The translations under genes and the position numbers were made by a program. From the NCBI GenBank assembly GCA_958510825.1, contig OY294050.1, positions 5,309,340 to 5,373,339 of the forward strand: a DNA stretch of 64,000 nucleotides, given 5' to 3'. This DNA is from Brachypterus glaber (lineage: Eukaryota > Arthropoda > Insecta > Coleoptera > Kateretidae). Position 1 is the first letter of the stretch; each line of letters opens with the position of its first letter. Below, piece by piece: positions 59,173-64,000 of this stretch. The notes beneath the pieces are model-generated. The model saw only the letters and a list, made by a program, of their open reading frames with translations, searched no databases and was not told the origin of the DNA.

Positions 59173-62100
59173 ATGAAATTTGAAGAGTTGGAACCTGTGA
59201 ATATTAACATGTAAGTAAAAATAGTATTATATGTTCGCTATAAATCTCAACCCTGGATCCTGACGCTTATTTTGCGTATAAACAAATGCAACTTTGGTAT
59301 CCCACAGTATTTTCAATTTAATCTAGCTCAGCATTTTTGTAATATTTATACTGTACAATCTAGAATAAATGGTACAGCATGGGCACAGCAAGCTTGGAGC
59401 CAACTCTGCAAAGGACTGGAGCTCAGTTTTGCAAACTGGGTAAAAACTGTAGTAAGTGTGAGTTCCAATCCAGAAAACATCGAAAAATGGTTAAAAGTCT
59501 ATCTAGAAGAATTCGAGGAACATTCCTGTGAAATGGTCAGCGATATTGTGGACATGAAGGAAAAAATGCTAAATAAGTATGTAAAGTAAAGTGGGTTTAA
59601 ATAAATGTCTGTTATCTTATAGCTTTTATATGGAATATCTAATTAAAAAAAAAATAAAAAATAAACAATTTAGGATATTCCTAGTTTGTTTCACATAAAA
59701 TATAAACATTGGGTAAGGGGGGTAAAAACTGATATTTTGGCAATAACTCACTTAATATTGTAATATTGTAGTAAAAAAAATACAGTAACTGTTAAAAATA
59801 ATTTTAAATTTCCTACAAAAACAAGTTTTAAACATTTTTGACATCAGGCTGTTACAAAGGATAAAAAAAGTCCAAACCTTGCTCAAAAAATTGTACAATA
59901 AATTCAGGAATTCCAAGGAATCCCAATGAATGTCCAGGAATCCCAATGAATTCCCAGAAATCTCAAAGAATTCCTATGAATCCCAATGAATTCCTAGGAA
60001 TCCCAATGAATTCACAGGAATCTCAATGAATTCCTAGTAATCCCAATTAATTCTCAGAAATTCCAATAAATTCAGAGGAATCCCAATTAATTCCAAGGAA
60101 TTATGAGAAATCCCAATGAATTTCAAGGGATCCCAGTGAATTTAAAGGAATTCTAACAAATCCCAAGGTATTCTGAGAAATCCCAAGGAATTCTGAGAAA
60201 TCTCAAGGGATCCTGAGAAATCCCAAGGAATTCTGAGAAATCCCAAGGAACTGAGAAATCCCAAGGAATTTCGAGAAATCCAAAGGAATTTTGATAAATC
60301 TCAAGGAAATCTGAAAAATCTCCAGAAAATTTCAGCAATCTCAATAAATTATAAAGAATTTTGAGGAATCTCAAGGAATTCTAAGGAATCCCAAGGAAAT
60401 CCGAGTAATCCCAAATAATTCTGAGGAATTCTTATAGGAATTCCTCATGTACAATAAACTCTAGGGAGGTTTACTCCTCAGACTATTAGTTTCTGCTATA
60501 TAGTGATTTAGAGATTCTGCCACCTGTCTTAAAAGGGTATCCCTTTATCCGTTTTTTTACGGGATTTTTTTTAACAGAGCTGAAAATTTAATGAAAAATT
60601 TGCAACAATGCTGCAGAGATTTACACATGAGCATGCCCGCCATCGGCGCGGAAAATTTATGTCTGACTGATGAAATTGACCAAATCAAGAAAAAGCTAGA
60701 AGAATATGAGAAAATGAAGAAAGTCAGACTGGACGAGCTGGACAGACTTCATCAAAAACAACTGGAAATGTGCACCAGTTTGGGTAAGAAATTTTTTAAT
60801 TTTAGTTACAGGCTGTTTTAAAAATTAAATAAAAAAACTACTATTTTTTTCTTGTCTATGATGAAAAAAAAATAAAATATGTATGTGAGTTAGACCCAGT
60901 TCCGATTGGTTAAAATAAAATTTTTGGCATATGGGGTTTTTACCATTGTTTATACTGGAAATTCAATAAAACCTGCAGTGACTCATACCTCTGCTGCCTT
61001 TGCGAAGCTTCGACGAAAATATGCGAGTCGCACCCGAACTGGTATTACCTTCGCCTTTTACCACACATTCGCAACGGATTACCTGCAGGTTTTATTGAAT
61101 TTCCGGTATAGTAGAGTTGCTTGGGTGCATAATGTCGCCCTTTTTTCGATTTTTTTGTTTTTAATATTATTGACTTTGAAAATTTGACATGATTTCACTA
61201 ATAAAAACTAAGCCTTCAAGGCAAAAAAATAAAAAAGGACTATATTGGGCACTCAAGCAACTCTCTACAATAAAAAAAAAACATCTTAATATTTTTAATT
61301 ATGACTGAGAATTTTCAGCTCAAAATGTGGTCTGCAAAGGCGAAATAAGTGAGTTAAAATAAAAAATCAAAAGGACCCTTAAGAATTTTCCTCTAAAATT
61401 TAAATGGAGCTCTCTACAACTAGAATTATGAAACAAAAGACGTCTACCCTATCTCTATCTCATTTGTGCTACACTTTCCAGCCAACCAAATAAATACTGT
61501 ATTTGTTTTTCATACAACAAATACAGTATTTATTTGGTTGGCCGGAAAGTGTAGCACTGAGCGGCACGAACGAACATAGCTAATGTGAATCTGTAGAATA
61601 AGATAATTCTACTAAAATTTAGATGGCGCCAGTAATTTCTTTAATAAAAAAATATAGTTACACTTTTCGCCCGGCCAAGTAAATATTGTATTTGTTCAAC
61701 AAAGAACAAATACAGAATTTGTTTGGTTGGGTGGAAGTGGGAGGGTATGTATGTCTTCTATCCTTTTTGGGTAGAACTTTTGTCCCTGTCTAATCTAACG
61801 GGAGAAATCGCCATTGGAACTAATCTCATAAAACTAGTTTTAGTTTCCCCTAAAAAAATCCAGCTTTAACATTTTTTTTATTTCTCCGTTTTTTTTTAAT
61901 AAAATTTTTCAAATACAGGTAAAGTTCCCAAACATTTGCCCCTAAGTCCGCTGCCATCAGCGGAACAGGTGGACGCTCTGCAAAAGCTTGTGGAAAAAAT
62001 GGAATCTGTAAAGTATGAACGGGAGGAGAAATTTTTGGAATTAAAAGGAGAGATGTTGGCAGTTGTGGAGGAACTACAGTATAGCCCCAAATTCGGTAAG

Positions 62101-63251
62101 ATTATAACAAATGGCGGGTGGCTATTGAAATGCCGGTTTCTGTTTGTATGTACCTAACTTTTGGATGGATCACCTGATTTAAAAAACCTGAAAATAGAGC
62201 GCCAAAAAACGTCCTAGACAAAAAATTCTTGGATATAAATCTGTGTTCTAAAAGGGCCAATGTCACTTTGTCAGTAGCAGCATTTTCACGTCAACTCTGA
62301 TGTGTTATTTTGAAAAAGTGAAATTGGCCCTTTTAGAACCAAGCCACAGAAATGTTTCATGAAAAAAATAAGAAAATTTAAAAATTTCCGCCCGTCCGTC
62401 GGTCTGCCCGTCTGATGTCACGTTTTTTTGTAGACACGATAACTCAAGAACGAATAATCCGATCGACTTGAAAATTTCAGGAAAAATCAAGTTCAATGAG
62501 GGGAAGATCCCTATTGTTTTTGAAAGTAATCCCCCAAAAAACAAAAAGTTATGGGAGTTAAACTTTTAAAAAAATCGAAAAAAGCTGAAAGAAAATTCCG
62601 ATTAACTTAACTTTTTCAGGAAAATTCTACCAGTTTTAAAAGAAACCCTCCCAAAAACAAAACTGTTATGAGGGGTAAAACTTTTTAAAACTATAAGAAA
62701 AAAAAATTCAATTTTTTTTTCGTATTTCGCAAAAAGAAGATTTAAATAAAAAATGTTAAAAAAATTTTTAAATTTTTTTTGAAAATTAAATTAAAAATTA
62801 TAAAATTATATAAATCACCCAAGAGTCATTCTTATTGAATTAATCTTAAGTTTGGGGGTGGACATAAATAAAACTTACCCGGTATAGCGATTTTTCTTCC
62901 TCCATTTAAATTTTCAGGATATCTACCTTTAGGTCATTTTTTCAGTGTATTTTTTTTTCAGGATTTGAAAGAGACGTTCTTTTGGGTCAAGACTCTGCCT
63001 TTATGGTCACCGATTTCAACATGAAGGAACTCGAAAGACTGCACAAGCAGCTGAACCAAGAACTCGTTAACGTAAAAGAGGATGTTGTAGAAAAATGGGC
63101 AACTATTGAGGATCTCTGGACAAAATTGGAGGTCGATTTGTCCCAGCGTTCAAAGTTTATGGAAAAACATAAAGGATACTCCTTAAGCACTTTAGAAGGA
63201 CTCAATAACGAGTTAAAACGGCTTAAGGCATTAAAAATGGAAAACATTAAG
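59173..63251 (+). CDS. feo: PRC1/Ase1/fascetto microtubule bundler, 5' part
   Basis: Coding exons 59173-59210, 59364-59576, 60578-60783, 61919-62095 and 62962-63251 give 308 residues. The last donor (AAG/GTATTT) is open, so the gene continues beyond the window. Family members crosslink antiparallel microtubules at the anaphase midzone and are needed for cytokinesis. The sequence is mostly coiled coil (for example IDQIKKKLEEYEKMKKVRLD and VEKMESVKYEREEKFLELKG) and carries the landmark FERDVLLGQDSAF (from residue 213), then ELERLHKQL and IEDLWTKL, ending NELKRLKALKMENIK, all in the family's order. The spectrin-like microtubule-binding domain and C-terminus would lie to the right. The start follows a short 5' UTR. 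The exon 1/2 join uses the acceptor at 59363, the only nearby AG giving the right phase, and is the least certain junction. The fly symbol is used by homology. Confidence 0.88.
59890..60440. repeat. Degenerate GAATCCCAA minisatellite in PRC1 intron 2
   Basis: About 550 bp of variants of 'ggaatcccaatgaattcc', roughly 10-22 bp per unit, changing from 'aatgaat' to 'gagaaatcccaagg' variants along its length. The long minus-strand frame here follows from repetition. Confidence 0.85.
60950..61112. repeat. Imperfect palindrome in PRC1 intron 3
   Basis: 'ggaaattcaataaaacctgc' is inverted as 'gcaggttttattgaatttcc'. The centre is GC-richer (gaagcttcgacg...gcgagtcgc). Confidence 0.7.
61409..61815. mobile_element. 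Repeat family U, copy 2
   Basis: Inverted, nearly identical counterpart of 16699-17110, in PRC1 intron 3. Confidence 0.8.
62205..62590 (+). mobile_element. Family P copy with nested MITE
   Basis: In PRC1 intron 4. P sequence ('aaaaaattcttggatataaa') is broken at 62245 and resumes near 62350 ('aaatgtttcatgaaaaaa'), then continues through 'cacgataactcaagaacgaa' to 'cccccaaaaaacaaaaagtt'. Confidence 0.7.
62246..62340. mobile_element. MITE nested in family P
   Basis: 'gttctaaaagggccaatgtc' at the left and its inverse 'gaaattggcccttttagaac' at the right. It is absent from the equivalent place in 55658-55700. Confidence 0.7.
62800..62885. repeat. Family Q fragment
   Basis: Right half of family Q ending 'aaaacttacccggtata', with the uninterrupted site used to define the insertion at 2271-2322. 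In PRC1 intron 4. Confidence 0.65.
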
Positions 63252-63288
63252 GTATTTTCCGATTTTGTATTCTAATGAAGCTTTAACA

Positions 63289-63507
63289 CTAGGGTGGACC
63301 TTTGAAACTCAAAGACTCAACCAAGAGGAACTAAGAGATCTCCCCTGGACCAATATCCTGACCTTTATTGAAAGGACGGGCAGGTTCAAGGAGGACTCAA
63401 ATTAGTAAATGGCTGGGATGCCTGGGGTGACAAAAAGGGCCAGAAATGGCCTAGTTGTCCGGCTTTGGCCAACCCAAAAATTTACTACTTCTCTAGGGTG
63501 GACCTTT
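63289..63507 (+). mobile_element. SINE-2, short copy with 15-bp TSD
   Basis: CTAGGGTGGACCTTT occurs at 63289-63303 and 63493-63507 and brackets 189 bp whose right part ('gacaaaaagggccagaaatg', 'ggcctagttgtcc') matches the end of SINE-2 at 32485-32530. It has no tRNA head, so it is 5'-truncated. It lies 37 bp after the PRC1 exon 5 donor. Confidence 0.75.
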
Positions 63508-64000
63508 TTTTGCTTTTCCATTTTAAAAATTCTCAAAATTCTCAAAATTTCGGAAAGCCTTGTATTCGTGCAAAAATTTTCAATTTTTTTTTTGTGTATA
63601 TTTGCGTTTTATGACGTTTTATGTCGATATAAATCAATTTCGAGCAAAAAAAAAATTTCGGTCGATCGGTCGTCGATGGGTCTGTCCGGGAAATCTTGTG
63701 GGCTCGATAACTTAAGAACGCTTTAAGCTAGAGACTTGAAATTTGGCATACAGTTATGTTACAAAAAGTTCTCGCTCGGGATTGTTTTTGGTGAACATTG
63801 GTGTGCGGCAAGGGGGGCAAATGGGGAAAAATACATTTTTTTACAAAAATTTGGGGGTTTTCAAGGTTGCTGAAATTGAATCTGATAATAATTTTTTTTT
63901 AACTCCACCCCCACGGAGGTCTTGGGGTAAATATTTTTAAATATTTTCAATATTTTCGTGAAGATTGATATTTTTTGGTCGTCGAATATAAATCTGATAA
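63508..64000 (+). mobile_element. Family T copy, continues past window
   Basis: Has the 'cattttaaaaattctcaaaa' palindrome, 'ttatgacgttttatgtcgat', the core 'cgataacttaagaacgcttt' and 'ttctcgctcgggattgtttt', as at 13110-13330, then 'gctgaaattgaatctgataa'. No PRC1 exon seen in it. Confidence 0.75.

Noticed and set aside
59272..59589. Start of PRC1 at the ATG at 59272
   Set aside because: The residues before about 59364 do not resemble the family, and a consensus donor at 59211 follows an in-frame ATG at 59173. The phase-correct acceptor at 59363 was preferred, though this junction remains the least certain.

Overview
This is animal nuclear DNA, almost certainly insect and perhaps a beetle. It is AT-rich, its genes are split by GT-AG introns, and most of it is transposon-derived. 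I recognise four host genes by reading exons and splice phases by eye: an FMRFamide-type neuropeptide precursor (FMRFa, + strand, 23687-26957), the four-pass proteolipid M6 (+ strand, 28425-32861), Integrator subunit 6 (IntS6, - strand, 15 exons, 40670-56837) and the 5' part of a PRC1/Ase1/fascetto spindle-midzone protein (+ strand, from 59173, running off the right edge). No tRNA, rRNA or CRISPR array was seen. The genes are unrelated in function (neuropeptide signalling, neuronal or epithelial membrane protein, snRNA processing and transcription, cytokinesis). Only IntS6 and PRC1 are arranged head to head, across about 2.3 kb.

Layout. 1-23.6 kb is gene-free and built from repeats: TIR/MITE elements, two hAT-type MITEs with exact 8-bp target duplications, a 12 x 135-bp satellite abutting a tRNA-derived SINE, a roughly 4.2-kb composite bounded by inverted CACTGCCC ends, and a 5'-truncated non-LTR retrotransposon with intact reverse-transcriptase motifs. 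23.7-33 kb holds FMRFa and M6 with repeat-filled introns. 33-40.6 kb is intergenic and MITE-rich. 40.7-56.8 kb is IntS6, whose introns hold a 122-bp satellite, a retrotransposon fragment and several repeat families. 57-64 kb holds the divergent interval and PRC1.

The observations most worth checking are: (i) three IntS6 introns (1, 11, 13) end in the same terminal segment of one repeat family, so the repeat seems to supply or abut the 3' splice site; (ii) both FMRFa coding introns split the Arg codon of an RFG amidation motif in phase 2, so skipping the middle exon would still give a correct RFamide; (iii) a phase-matched alternative first exon for M6 that would add a 45-residue cytoplasmic tail; (iv) SINE copies that share a body but carry different tRNA-like heads; (v) a 52-bp TIR insertion with an 8-bp target duplication nested in another MITE.

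All protein assignments come from remembered family sequence and visible motifs. No database search was run. Repeat families are given working letters (P, Q, R, T, U, V, W) that mean nothing outside this report.
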